Origin: an uncultured Erythrobacter sp.
Lineage (GTDB): Bacteria > Pseudomonadota > Alphaproteobacteria > Sphingomonadales > Sphingomonadaceae
DNA: 64,000 nucleotides
NCBI GenBank assembly: GCA_947495695.1
Contig: CANLZP010000002.1
Span: forward strand, 496,001 to 560,000
Direction of reading: 5' to 3'
Position numbers and translations under genes: made by a program. Position 1 is the first letter of the stretch; each line of letters starts with the position of its first letter. Under the pieces are notes generated by a model. It had not been told where the DNA came from and did not search any database. It was given only the letters and a program-made list of their open reading frames with translations. This document shows positions 8,889 to 17,899 of this stretch, piece by piece.

Positions 8889-10483
8889 GCAACCAACCTC
8901 ACGCGGGTTCCGCCGTTGACAGAGAAGGTGTCGATTTCCTCGCCTGGTGGGCAGAAGGTCGACAGATCGGCTGTACCGCCAATTTGAATTTCACCAGCGG
9001 CGATCATTAGGCATGCGCTGGTGCCTGACATGCTGCCGAGCAATTCAACCGCGCTGTTGGGCATGTAAATGGTGCCGTTTAGCGATGTGGATGCGTTTCC
9101 GTTGATTCTCGCACTGTCTGACCCTGCTGAGTCTGGATGTTCAAAGATCAACATGCCTGCCAGTTCTTCGGCAGCATCAGACGAGATCGCTGGATCTGAA
9201 TAAGCGGCGAGCAGTTCATTCTTGGTCATCGCTGACAGATTGATTGCTGCGCCACCATTGATCTGAATATCTGCGCCATTTTTGAGGACAAACATCACTC
9301 CGTTTCCGGTGAGAGAGTAAGACGCGTTGACCTTCAGCGAACCACCATCAATCACATAGATACCGCCCGCCAGGGTGGTATCGCAGGCCAGATCAAAGTC
9401 GGCATAAGTGCCCGGCTGCTGCGTGCCAGCAGGGGGGCTGTAGGCGACATTCGCATAGGTATACGATGTTGTGGTGGTTGCTTGTTCCCAAATACTATCG
9501 CGACCGCTGCCTGCGATCTGATAAAGTCCACCCGTAACCGATTGTGTGTTTGCGACGGGTTCCGATGAATACGTGAGTCCCACATTAGTCGTAGGTGGAT
9601 CATTCGGGGGGGTGGAAGTACCAGTACCCGAATAAGTTATCGTACCATCACGCTCTGCCTGGCTAGCATTGCGCCCTTGATAATAGCTGTATGTTACCGA
9701 GACTGTTTCTGTTTCGTCTGCGGTCCATGGATCGCTTGTCGCTCCACATGACAATGTCTGGGTGTTTGGATTGTTTGGCGGCACCAAATCTTCGAAGGGG
9801 TCAAATACACCTTCCGCGTTTTCAACCACATCCGAGTTGGCAAAACCATCGTGTCGGTCCAGCACCGTTCCTGCGGTTACAACGAAGCCGACATCATATG
9901 TGCCCGAGCTGCCGGTAATCGTAACCGCATCATCACTGTCTGACACAGCGCCAAGTCCGCAAGCAGCGTTCACATTCGGGCCACCATTGAACCAGACTGC
10001 TTTGTCGCCGGACGGTTTGACCGCCAAAATGCACGGATTGTAGGCCGGTACTGTTTCGTAAATGGCTTGAGAACGCACAGAAACGGTTGTTGGCCGCTCA
10101 AGGACAAGCTGGCTGAACGGTAGATCCACCGTAATTGTTGCCGTTACAACTACACTGTTTTGTGTGCCACCGTCCCAATCGGCCAAACTCGCGACATCGA
10201 CAGGGGTGTAATCCGCGGTGACCGAAATGTTGTCGTCAAATTCTTGAGCGGCGCGGAGCTGGTATCCGGTTCCGGTGTCACCGTTACCGCGTGCCCACGC
10301 GCCCGCCAGCGCAGCCTGATCGACCGCATATTGCAGCTCTCGCTTGTAGAGATACCACTGTGCCGTATCGACGGCATATCCGGTGCCTCCGACGAGGACT
10401 GGCATGCCCAGACCGACCAACAATGCAGCGTTACCGCTGGTGTTACGACGGATGCTTTTGCAGAACTTCTTCAACGCGTTCAT
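8885..10483 (-). CDS. TadG-like protein with long extracytoplasmic domain
   Basis: A 532-residue protein whose N-terminal 60 residues match the Tad/TadE-G domain (RRNTSGNAALLVGLGMPVLVGGTGYAVD, then YKRELQYAVDQAALAGA). A Ser/Thr/Asn-rich region of low complexity follows. The C-terminal half has Gly-rich beta repeats (GGIYVIDGGSLKVNASY, NGADIQINGG, ARINGNASTSLNGTIYM) that suggest a beta-solenoid exposed outside the cell. The ATG at 10483 aligns with homologous N-termini; an in-frame ATG at 10516 would add 11 residues. It is the first gene of the three-gene unit. Binding target and role are unknown. Confidence 0.75.
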   Translation of the reverse strand: MNALKKFCKSIRRNTSGNAALLVGLGMPVLVGGTGYAVDTAQWYLYKRELQYAVDQAALAGAWARGNGDTGTGYQLRAAQEFDDNISVTADYTPVDVASLADWDGGTQNSVVVTATITVDLPFSQLVLERPTTVSVRSQAIYETVPAYNPCILAVKPSGDKAVWFNGGPNVNAACGLGAVSDSDDAVTITGSSGTYDVGFVVTAGTVLDRHDGFANSDVVENAEGVFDPFEDLVPPNNPNTQTLSCGATSDPWTADETETVSVTYSYYQGRNASQAERDGTITYSGTGTSTPPNDPPTTNVGLTYSSEPVANTQSVTGGLYQIAGSGRDSIWEQATTTTSYTYANVAYSPPAGTQQPGTYADFDLACDTTLAGGIYVIDGGSLKVNASYSLTGNGVMFVLKNGADIQINGGAAINLSAMTKNELLAAYSDPAISSDAAEELAGMLIFEHPDSAGSDSARINGNASTSLNGTIYMPNSAVELLGSMSGTSACLMIAAGEIQIGGTADLSTFCPPGEEIDTFSVNGGTRVRLVA

Positions 10484-10516
10484 CGGCTTTGTACCCTGTT
10501 TGATAGGTAATTCCAT

Positions 10517-10662
10517 CGCACTTGCTTAGCCCATGTAGAGTGTCCAATATGTCAAATGGGATGGTTAACACACGGCTAAGGATAACTGCATTTTAACCCT
10601 GTTTTCCGAGGTTAATCAGACGCGGTGTTGACTTTGTCGCACCAACCAAGCCTATCGGGATT
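10517..10662. other. Divergent intergenic region, TadG-like gene / phytoene-synthase-like gene
   Basis: These 146 bases must hold the promoters of both divergent units. A TTGACT at about 10627 with CCTATC 17 bases later faces right, but lies too close to the next ATG for a normal leader, so I do not call it a promoter. Nothing else is clear. Confidence 0.4.
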
Positions 10663-11322
10663 ATGGCTTTGGAAGAGATAGAAAACCTGCCTGAAGAGCT
10701 ACGCTTGGCCTTGGCGTATACGCCTGCTCAAAACCGTGATGCATTGTCAGTGGTGTTCAGTTTGGACCAGCGATTGGCGCGCATTGTCGCCGCGACAACC
10801 GAGCCAATCCTGGGGCAAATGCGTATGAGCTGGTGGCGCGACATTCTGGGCACGCCAAAGTCTGAGCGGCCTGACGGGGATGCAGTGCTGGATGCCGCGG
10901 GAGCGCACTGCTGCGGCAAGGAAGCTGGTTTGATCGCCTTGGTCGATGGCTGGGAGCACTTGCTGCAAGAACCACCTTTGGGTGCAGAACATGCGATGAC
11001 GTTTGTTGATGGCAGGGGCAGTGCTATCTTATCCGCGCTGGAGCTTGAGGGCGACCCGCAGGAGCAGCATGTGCGCAGTGCCTGCCGACAGTGGGCCTTG
11101 GCTGATCTAGCCGCGAAAGTTTCGATGGAAGAAGAACGCAGTTTCTTGGTTGAACTGGCGCGATCGCATGCAGGTGAGGTGGCGCGGCTTCCGAAAAAGG
11201 CGCGAGGCATTGTTGTGTTGTCAGCCTTGGGTAAGCGAGCGATCAAACGAGGCGGCCGACCTTTGATGGAAGGGCGCGGGGCGGCATTGACCGCCATGAA
11301 GGCTGGACTAATCGGATCATGA
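10663..11322 (+). CDS. Short squalene/phytoene synthase-family-like protein
   Basis: A 219-residue protein. The stretch QMRMSWWRDIL near residue 48 and RLARIVAATTEP before it match the start of the phytoene/squalene synthase fold, as in NDUFAF6-type relatives. The two Asp-rich motifs (DxxxD) that bind the diphosphate in true prenyl synthases are not present, and the protein is about 60-80 residues shorter than the family. It is therefore unlikely to make phytoene. A role in complex I assembly, as for NDUFAF6, is possible but only inference. The EF-hand protein follows 40 bases downstream. Confidence 0.6.
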   Translation: MALEEIENLPEELRLALAYTPAQNRDALSVVFSLDQRLARIVAATTEPILGQMRMSWWRDILGTPKSERPDGDAVLDAAGAHCCGKEAGLIALVDGWEHLLQEPPLGAEHAMTFVDGRGSAILSALELEGDPQEQHVRSACRQWALADLAAKVSMEEERSFLVELARSHAGEVARLPKKARGIVVLSALGKRAIKRGGRPLMEGRGAALTAMKAGLIGS

Positions 11323-11362
11323 AACAGACTAGCGAAGCAACGAGTTTTCGAGGAGAATCCTG

Positions 11363-11836
11363 ATGGGTCGGGTCGTGTTGGGTTTAGTCTTGGGATTGGT
11401 GCTTTCGACCATTGGCTTGTTCTGGTGGCAGGGCAGGGCGCAGGTTGAAGAAAATGCGCCTCCTCCGCCCGAGGCTGCCGAACCAACACCAGAGCCGACC
11501 GATCTGCCTCTGACCGACCCTGGAGATATGGAGGGTCCGACACCGCCCGAGGCCAGCGAGCTGACAAGAGAGCAACGCCGGTTCTTCCGCTATGACCGGA
11601 ACCGCGATTTGCGCATTACACGCAACGAAATGCTCTCCACCAGAAGCGATGCATTTCGCAAGCTGGACGTGGATGGCAACAATTTGCTGACCTTCGAGGA
11701 ATGGGCTGTCACCACGGCCAACCGGTTTGATGGAGCCGATGCGGATGGCGATCGTGAGCTTACGCAAGCAGAGTTTCGAACAACATTCCGGCCCAGTTCG
11801 TCGAGCACAAGCCGACGGAGCAATTGTCGCTGCTGA
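11363..11836 (+). CDS. Membrane-anchored EF-hand calcium-binding protein
   Basis: A 157-residue protein. A hydrophobic N-terminal segment (residues 4-21) acts as an anchor or signal. A Pro/Glu-rich linker (31-65) follows, then three 12-residue EF-hand loops at 78-89, 102-113 and 126-137, each starting with Asp and ending with Glu. The second and third have Asp or Asn at positions 1, 3 and 5. The tail is Ser/Arg-rich and ends CRC. Calcium binding in the periplasm is likely. AGGAG lies 8 bases before the ATG. It ends back to back with trmFO on the other strand. Confidence 0.8.
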   Translation: MGRVVLGLVLGLVLSTIGLFWWQGRAQVEENAPPPPEAAEPTPEPTDLPLTDPGDMEGPTPPEASELTREQRRFFRYDRNRDLRITRNEMLSTRSDAFRKLDVDGNNLLTFEEWAVTTANRFDGADADGDRELTQAEFRTTFRPSSSSTSRRSNCRC

Positions 11837-13219
11837 TTAGGCGGAAACGGTTTCGCTTGCTGCGATCCAGTTGGCCATGTCCGCTTTGCCCCGGTCGGTA
11901 TAGGCTTGCTTGCGTTCCTTCTTCTTCACTTCGTGCAGTGGTGGGAACAATCCAAAATTGACATTCATCGGCTGAAAAGTGTCTGCCTGAGCATCACCGG
12001 TGATGTGCGACAGCAATGCGCCCATCGCGGTGCTGGCGGGCAGAGCATGCCATTCCTCACCAGCCAACTCATTGGCCGCCATCATCCCGGCAATAAGCCC
12101 GATTGCGCTGCTTTCGACATAGCCTTCGCAACCCGTGATCTGTCCGGCAAAGCGGATATGGGGTGCCTCGCGCAGTCTTAACTGGCGATCCAGCACCAAT
12201 GGCGAGTTGATGAATGTGTTGCGATGCAGGCCACCCAAACGGGCAAATTCGGCATTCTCAAGACCGGGGATTGTTCGGAATAACTCAATCTGCGCGGCAT
12301 ATTTCAGCTTGGTCTGGAAGCCGACCATATTCCACAAAGTGCCCAGCTTGTTATCCTGCCGCAATTGCACGACGGCATGGGGCCAGCGGCCTTGCGGAAA
12401 TTCGGGCGTGGTATCGCGCGGATTGTCGAGCCCAACTGGTTTCATCGGGCCGAACCGCAGTGTTTCAACGCCGCGTGCCGCCATCACTTCGATCGGCATG
12501 CAGCCATCGAAATAGGGGGTGTCCTTCTCCCACTCTTTGAATTCGGTTTTGTCGCCATCCACCAGGCCTTGATGGAAGGCGAGATATTGCTCCTTGGTCA
12601 TCGGACAATTGATGTAATCGCCTTCCTCGTTGGAGGCGGCGGTCTTTTTGTCCCACCGCGACTGGATCCAGCAGATGTCCATATCGATGGATTCGTGGTG
12701 CACAATTGGGGCGATGGCATCGAAAAACGCTAGCCGTTCCTGACCTGTTGCTTTGACGATGCTTTGTGCCAGCGATTGGGCGGTTAGCGGGCCCGTAGCG
12801 ACAATCGTTAGACCGTCTTGCGGCAGAGTATCAATGCGCTCTCGGGCGATGGTGATATTGGGGTGCTCCCTTAGTGTGCGTTGCACCTCAGCTGAAAACA
12901 CATCGCGATCAACGGCCATGGCTGATCCTGCCGGAACTCGCGCTATTTCGCCTGCGAGCATGACGAGGCTGTCCAGCTGACGCATTTCGTGATGCAACAG
13001 CCCCACCGCATTCTTGGTGTCATCATCCGATCGAAAGCTGTTTGAGCATACCAGTTCGGCCAGCCCATCGGTCTGGTGAGCCGCGGTCATCTCGCCGCCC
13101 TTATCCTCAGGCGCGCCGCGCATTTCGGACAGACGCACTTTGAATCCGCGCTTCGCAAGCTGCCAGGCCGCCTCGCTTCCTGCGAGACCACCTCCGATAA
13201 TGTGCACATCATAGGTCAT
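11837..13219 (-). CDS. trmFO: tRNA (uracil-54-C5)-methyltransferase, folate/FAD-dependent
   Basis: TrmFO makes ribothymidine at position 54 of tRNA using methylenetetrahydrofolate and FADH2. The 460-residue product begins with the FAD-binding motif [16 protein letters not shown], and has the [11 protein letters not shown] segment near residue 57 whose Cys is implicated in catalysis, and [19 protein letters not shown] near the C-terminus. The ATG at 13219 ([11 protein letters not shown]) matches the family start; 12 in-frame codons upstream do not. It converges on the EF-hand gene with no gap. Confidence 0.95.
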   Translation of the reverse strand: MTYDVHIIGGGLAGSEAAWQLAKRGFKVRLSEMRGAPEDKGGEMTAAHQTDGLAELVCSNSFRSDDDTKNAVGLLHHEMRQLDSLVMLAGEIARVPAGSAMAVDRDVFSAEVQRTLREHPNITIARERIDTLPQDGLTIVATGPLTAQSLAQSIVKATGQERLAFFDAIAPIVHHESIDMDICWIQSRWDKKTAASNEEGDYINCPMTKEQYLAFHQGLVDGDKTEFKEWEKDTPYFDGCMPIEVMAARGVETLRFGPMKPVGLDNPRDTTPEFPQGRWPHAVVQLRQDNKLGTLWNMVGFQTKLKYAAQIELFRTIPGLENAEFARLGGLHRNTFINSPLVLDRQLRLREAPHIRFAGQITGCEGYVESSAIGLIAGMMAANELAGEEWHALPASTAMGALLSHITGDAQADTFQPMNVNFGLFPPLHEVKKKERKQAYTDRGKADMANWIAASETVSA

Positions 13220-13287
13220 GCTGGCGCAGTTAGGCTTGCACTGAGTGGGCATCAAGCCCTAGCAATGATCAGCAAGGAGATAGTGCA

Positions 13288-13944
13288 ATGCCAAAACGTG
13301 CATTGGTCGAGCATCGACCATGGTTGCTGTTCAGTATTACAGCGGCAATCGCTTACTATTTTCTGCAAGATAGTGCTGTTGGCGGGCTCTGGCTGATATT
13401 GCTGAAAGGGGCAGCTGTTGCCGCTTTGGCAATTTATGCCTTGCGGCGCAGTGCGCATCGCGATGCGCGATTGCTGGTCGCTGTCATGATGTTTTCGTCG
13501 CTTGGCGACATGGGCATAGAATTGTCGTTTGAGATCGGTGGCCTGTTCTTTTTCTTGGCACATCTCGTGGCCATCTCGCTGTATCTCATGAATGGGCGCG
13601 AGGTCTCGACGTTCAGTCAAAAGGCATTGGCGGTGGTATTGCTGCTGGGCACGCCAGCGATTTCTTACCTGCTTTCAGGGAATTGGGAGGTCACGCTTTA
13701 CGCTTTGGCGCTGGGTGGAATGGCTGCAACGGCCTGGATGAGCCGCTTCCCGCGCTATCGAGTTGGAATAGGAGCCGTGCTGTTTGTCATCTCGGATTGG
13801 TTGATATTTGCACAACTGGACCAATTGAATGGCAACCCGATTTCAGCGTGGCTGATTTGGCCTAGTTACTTTTTGGGACAATTCCTGATCGCAACTGGCG
13901 TGGTGCAGACATTGCGCGGAGAACATCCGCAAAGTGGCAGTTAA
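13288..13944 (+). CDS. YhhN (TMEM86/lysoplasmalogenase-like) family membrane protein
   Basis: A 218-residue integral membrane protein with about eight hydrophobic segments. It carries the two acidic signature motifs of the YhhN family: SLGDMGIEL near residue 72 and FVISDWLIF near residue 170. Mammalian TMEM86 members hydrolyse the vinyl-ether bond of lysoplasmalogens; bacterial substrates are mostly undefined. AGGAG precedes the ATG. Divergent from trmFO, with a gap of 68 bases. Confidence 0.8.
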   Translation: MPKRALVEHRPWLLFSITAAIAYYFLQDSAVGGLWLILLKGAAVAALAIYALRRSAHRDARLLVAVMMFSSLGDMGIELSFEIGGLFFFLAHLVAISLYLMNGREVSTFSQKALAVVLLLGTPAISYLLSGNWEVTLYALALGGMAATAWMSRFPRYRVGIGAVLFVISDWLIFAQLDQLNGNPISAWLIWPSYFLGQFLIATGVVQTLRGEHPQSGS

Positions 13945-13956
13945 GCCGCGAAAGAA

Positions 13957-14790
13957 TTAGGCAGCCGCCGCAATTGTGGTGCGATGCAATTCACGGCGGT
14001 GGCCTTCATAACCACCGGTTGCCTTGTGCAATACGCTTCGATTGTCCCACAGCACCAGCATGTCTGACTGCCATTTGTGGCGATAGATAAATCGATCATC
14101 GGACTGCCATGCGGCCAATTCCATCAGGAATGAAAATGCCTCTGCATCTTCCATACCCTCTATGCCGATTATGTAGCCTGCGCAGCTGAAAATTGCCTCT
14201 TCACCAGTTTCTGGGTGGCGCTGAACCAAAGGATGCTTCTGCGTCGCCCTGGCGCTTTCATCGGGACGAATGGCCATGCTGCGTCCTTCATCATCCTCAC
14301 CATAAGCGCCATCGGGTGCATAGGCACCGCGCGCGCTGTGGATCGCTGTAAGAGAGCGCAAATGATCTTTGCGCTCATCTGGCAAGGCGGCAAAGGCTGA
14401 AATTTGATCAGCAAATAATGTGTCACCACCAATGGGCGGAATGTCGATCGCCATCAAACACGTGCCGGCGGGCGGACGCGCTAGAAAGCTCCAATCACTA
14501 TGCCAATTCTCCGCAAACAGGGGAGACGCTTCGTCTGCCTCGCGCAGAATGGCAGCAATGTTCTCGCGCCCCGGAATGGGGTCGAAGAAGGGGTCATCTC
14601 CAAAGCCGCCCATGGCAAGCGTGAATCGCTCAAGGTCATCATCGCTCATCGATTGATCGGCAAAGGCCAAAACGCGGTGTTTCAACCACGCAGATCGAAT
14701 GTCAGCCACCATTTGCGGCGTGAGTTCTGCGGACAAATCCACGCCATGAACCGTCGCACCGCAAATTTGCCCCGACTGTTCAATGCGCAT
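13957..14790 (-). CDS. TauD/TfdA-family Fe(II)/2-oxoglutarate dioxygenase
   Basis: A 277-residue non-haem iron dioxygenase. The HxD half of the iron triad is in NWHSDWSF (near residue 97). The distal His is in the SVLHKATGGY segment, with the 2-oxoglutarate-binding Arg in GHRRELHRT. The family includes taurine, 2,4-D and alkylsulfate dioxygenases. No sulfonate transport or linked pathway lies nearby, so the substrate is open. The ATG at 14790 has GGAG 8 bases upstream. It lies 11 bases after the end of gyrA on the same strand. Confidence 0.85.
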   Translation of the reverse strand: MRIEQSGQICGATVHGVDLSAELTPQMVADIRSAWLKHRVLAFADQSMSDDDLERFTLAMGGFGDDPFFDPIPGRENIAAILREADEASPLFAENWHSDWSFLARPPAGTCLMAIDIPPIGGDTLFADQISAFAALPDERKDHLRSLTAIHSARGAYAPDGAYGEDDEGRSMAIRPDESARATQKHPLVQRHPETGEEAIFSCAGYIIGIEGMEDAEAFSFLMELAAWQSDDRFIYRHKWQSDMLVLWDNRSVLHKATGGYEGHRRELHRTTIAAAA

Positions 14791-14801
14791 CAAACTTGCT
14801 C

Positions 14802-17576
14802 CTACTCGCTGCTCTCACCGTCTGAATCATCAGTGGGAGCAACGACATCATCACCGCCGCGGGCTTCCACCAAACCCTCGACTATCGCTTCTTCAACAGC
14901 GTCCTCGGGCGCTTCTTGTTCGTCAATCCGAACAGCGCTGACGATGGTTTCTCCCTTGGAGACATCGAACAGCTTCACGCCAGCAGAACCGCGACCAATT
15001 ACCCGTAGGCTTTCCAGACCGATCCTGATCAGCTTGGCCTGATCGGTCACCAGCATCAGCTGATCGGCTTTGGTGGCCGTAAAGCTGGCCACAACGGGTC
15101 CGTTGCGTTTGATATTGTCGATATTGGTGATGCCCATGCCGCCACGACCGGCGCGGCGATATTCATAGGCAGAAGACAATTTGCCAAAGCCATTGGCACA
15201 AACGGTCAGGAGGAACTGCTCCTCCTCTGCCATTTGGGCATGCTCGTCTGATAGGGCCGGTGCCTCATCCTCCGATTTCCACGGTGCAACTTTCAGATAG
15301 GCATCACGCTCTTCTGGAGTTGCATTACCGCCATGCAAGATCGACAGCGACACCACTTCATCGCCGGCTACCTTGAACTTCATCCCGCGAACACCTGTGG
15401 AAGTGCGCGAGGTGAACTCACGCACATCTTCGCCAGAGAAGCGGATTGCTTTGCCCATTCGGGTTGCCAGCAGCACGTCATCGCCCGCTTCCAGCAGGGC
15501 CACGCCAATCAGCTTATCCTCGCTCTCGGCATCGAACTTCATCGCGAATTTGCCGTTTGATGGCACATTGGTGAAGGCATCCATGCTGTTGCGGCGTACG
15601 CTGCCCTTCGCAGTGGCAAAGACAACACTCAGTGCGCTCCAGCTTGTCTCATCCTCGGGCAGAGGCAAGACGGTCCGGATTGTCTCACCATCATCCAAGG
15701 ATGGCAGCATATTGACGATCGGGCGGCCACGGGTGTTGGGCCCACCTTCTGGCAGCTTCCATACCTTCAGGCGATAGACTTTGCCGGCGGTGGAGAAGAA
15801 CAGCACGGGCGTGTGGGTCGATGTCACAAACATCTCTGCCACGGCATCTTCGTCCTTGGTGGACATACCGGCCCGGCCTTTACCTCCACGATTTTGTGCT
15901 CGGAAGGTGGAGAGCGGAGTACGCTTGATATAGCCATCATGGGTTACGGTGACGACCATCTCGTCCCGCTCGATCAGATCCTCATCTTCCAGACCATCCC
16001 ACGCCGGAGCAATCTCTGAAACGCGCGGCGTGGCGTATGTTTCGCGGATTTCCCGTAATTCTTCGCGCATCACTGCATAGAGCTTCACCCGGTCAGCCAG
16101 AATGGAGAGAAGCTCGGCAATCGTGTCTGCCAGTACCTTCAGCTCGTCGCCTATTTCATCGCGGCCCAGCGCTGTCAGACGGTGCAAGCGCAGGTCAAGA
16201 ATGGCTTTCACCTGACGTTGTGAGAGGCGATAAGTGCCACCTTCCTGCTCGGCGTCAGGCTCAATCGCTTCGACCAGGCGGATATATTGCGCAATCTCAC
16301 CAATTGGCCATTCCTTGGCGAGTAATTTCTCCCGCGCAGCCGCAGGGTTCGGTGCACCGCGGATCATCGCAACAACTTCATCGAGGTTGGATACAGCGAC
16401 AACCAATCCGAGTAAGGTATGTGCGCGCTCACGCGCCTTGTTCAATTCGAACTTGGTCCGTCGCGTGATAACTTCTTCGCGGAACGAGATGAATGCCTTG
16501 ATTATCTCGCGCAGCGGCAATGTTTCAGGACGCCCGCCACGGATCGCGAGCATGTTGGCCGGAAAGCTCGATTGTGCCGGAGTGTAGCGCCAGATCTGAT
16601 TGAGTACGACTTCTGGTGAGGCATCGCGTTTCAAATCGATGACAACGCGCATGCCCTCGCGGGAACTTTCATCACGGATATCCGAGACGCCTTCAATCCG
16701 CTTTTCTTTCGCGGCATCGGCTATCTTTTCCACCAGACCGGATTTGCCGACCTGAAACGGGATCGATGTCAGAACGATCGATTGCCGGTCGCCACGTTTG
16801 GTCTCGATTTCATGCCGAGCCCGCATAAGGATGGAACCACGTCCGGTCGTGTAAGCTTGCTTTGCGCCCGCCGAGCCCAGAATGAGTGGAGCCGTTGGGA
16901 AATCAGGGCCTGGAATGTACTCAATCAATTCCTCGGACGTGATCGCCGGATTGTCGAGGAAAGCAAAGCACCCGTCCAGGACCTCGCCCAGATTGTGCGG
17001 TGGGATATTGGTCGCCATGCCGACCGCGATGCCGCCTGCGCCATTAACGAGCAGGTTGGGGAAGCGGGCAGGCAGTACCTGCGGTTCCTTCAGTGAACCG
17101 TCATAATTGTCCGAAAAGTCGACCGTGTCCTTGTCGAGATCATCGAGCAGTGTGTTTGCGACACGTTCCAGACGGGCCTCGGTATAACGCATGCTGGCTG
17201 GCGGATCGGGGTCCATCGAACCAAAGTTGCCCTGACCATCGATCAACGGGACGCGCAACGACCAATCTTGGGTCATCCGGGCAAGTGCATCGTAGATCGC
17301 GCTGTCGCCATGAGGGTGATAGTTACCCATAACATCGCCGACGATCTTGGCGCTCTTGCGGTATGGGCGACCAGCAACAAAGCCACCTTCCTTGCTGGCG
17401 AACAATATGCGGCGGTGAACGGGTTTCAAACCATCCCGAACGTCGGGCAGGGCGCGCGACACAATCACGCTCATCGCGTAATCGAGATAGCTCGTCTTCA
17501 TCTCATCGACGATGTCGATCCGCTCGTATTCGCCGCCAGCGGCAGGAGGGTTCAGAATTTCTGTATCGTCGGCCAA
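14802..17576 (-). CDS. gyrA: DNA gyrase subunit A
   Basis: A 924-residue type IIA topoisomerase subunit that cuts and rejoins DNA during supercoiling. The catalytic Tyr131 is in MRYTEA. The quinolone-resistance region keeps Ser92 and Asp96 (GDSAIYD), matching Ser83 and Asp87 of E. coli, so no target-site resistance is evident. The GyrA-box QNRGGKG lies near residue 560, ahead of the beta-pinwheel C-terminal domain. The tail is acidic (DDSDGESSE). The start appears to be TTG at 17576 (MADDTEIL); no in-frame ATG lies close upstream, so the start is the least certain part. Confidence 0.97.
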   Translation of the reverse strand: MADDTEILNPPAAGGEYERIDIVDEMKTSYLDYAMSVIVSRALPDVRDGLKPVHRRILFASKEGGFVAGRPYRKSAKIVGDVMGNYHPHGDSAIYDALARMTQDWSLRVPLIDGQGNFGSMDPDPPASMRYTEARLERVANTLLDDLDKDTVDFSDNYDGSLKEPQVLPARFPNLLVNGAGGIAVGMATNIPPHNLGEVLDGCFAFLDNPAITSEELIEYIPGPDFPTAPLILGSAGAKQAYTTGRGSILMRARHEIETKRGDRQSIVLTSIPFQVGKSGLVEKIADAAKEKRIEGVSDIRDESSREGMRVVIDLKRDASPEVVLNQIWRYTPAQSSFPANMLAIRGGRPETLPLREIIKAFISFREEVITRRTKFELNKARERAHTLLGLVVAVSNLDEVVAMIRGAPNPAAAREKLLAKEWPIGEIAQYIRLVEAIEPDAEQEGGTYRLSQRQVKAILDLRLHRLTALGRDEIGDELKVLADTIAELLSILADRVKLYAVMREELREIRETYATPRVSEIAPAWDGLEDEDLIERDEMVVTVTHDGYIKRTPLSTFRAQNRGGKGRAGMSTKDEDAVAEMFVTSTHTPVLFFSTAGKVYRLKVWKLPEGGPNTRGRPIVNMLPSLDDGETIRTVLPLPEDETSWSALSVVFATAKGSVRRNSMDAFTNVPSNGKFAMKFDAESEDKLIGVALLEAGDDVLLATRMGKAIRFSGEDVREFTSRTSTGVRGMKFKVAGDEVVSLSILHGGNATPEERDAYLKVAPWKSEDEAPALSDEHAQMAEEEQFLLTVCANGFGKLSSAYEYRRAGRGGMGITNIDNIKRNGPVVASFTATKADQLMLVTDQAKLIRIGLESLRVIGRGSAGVKLFDVSKGETIVSAVRIDEQEAPEDAVEEAIVEGLVEARGGDDVVAPTDDSDGESSE

Positions 17577-17899
17577 ATCAGCACCAATCTTGGTTCATGC
17601 AAAACGCATTTTTCATGCATCTGATGTAGGGAATTTCGGCTCAATCCGCCACCAAAGCGCCGGAACAAATAGGCTACGCATGCGCTTTATCCACATAAAG
17701 GCGCTGCGCTGAGCGGTGTGATCGCATAGACAGTGGAATTGCTGCGTTCAAAGCTCATTCAGCCGCGCTTTCATAGGAAGAATTGCAAATTGGAAAAAGC
17801 CAGTCCATGGCGTTTTCATCAAATCAAAGCATGGCGACGATCATCGTCCGCCCCCTGCATAATTTTCGGGCCATGTGCCTAATCAGGAGAGACTCTCAC
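17577..17899. other. Divergent intergenic region, gyrA / repeat-protein gene
   Basis: This 323-base gap separates two divergent genes and must hold both promoters. Facing right, CATAAT at 17858-17863 resembles a -10 box but has no good -35 partner. AGGAGA at 17885-17890 is the ribosome-binding site of the right-hand gene. Close to gyrA there are short repeats of GCATGAA. No coding capacity or RNA gene is convincing. Confidence 0.4.
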
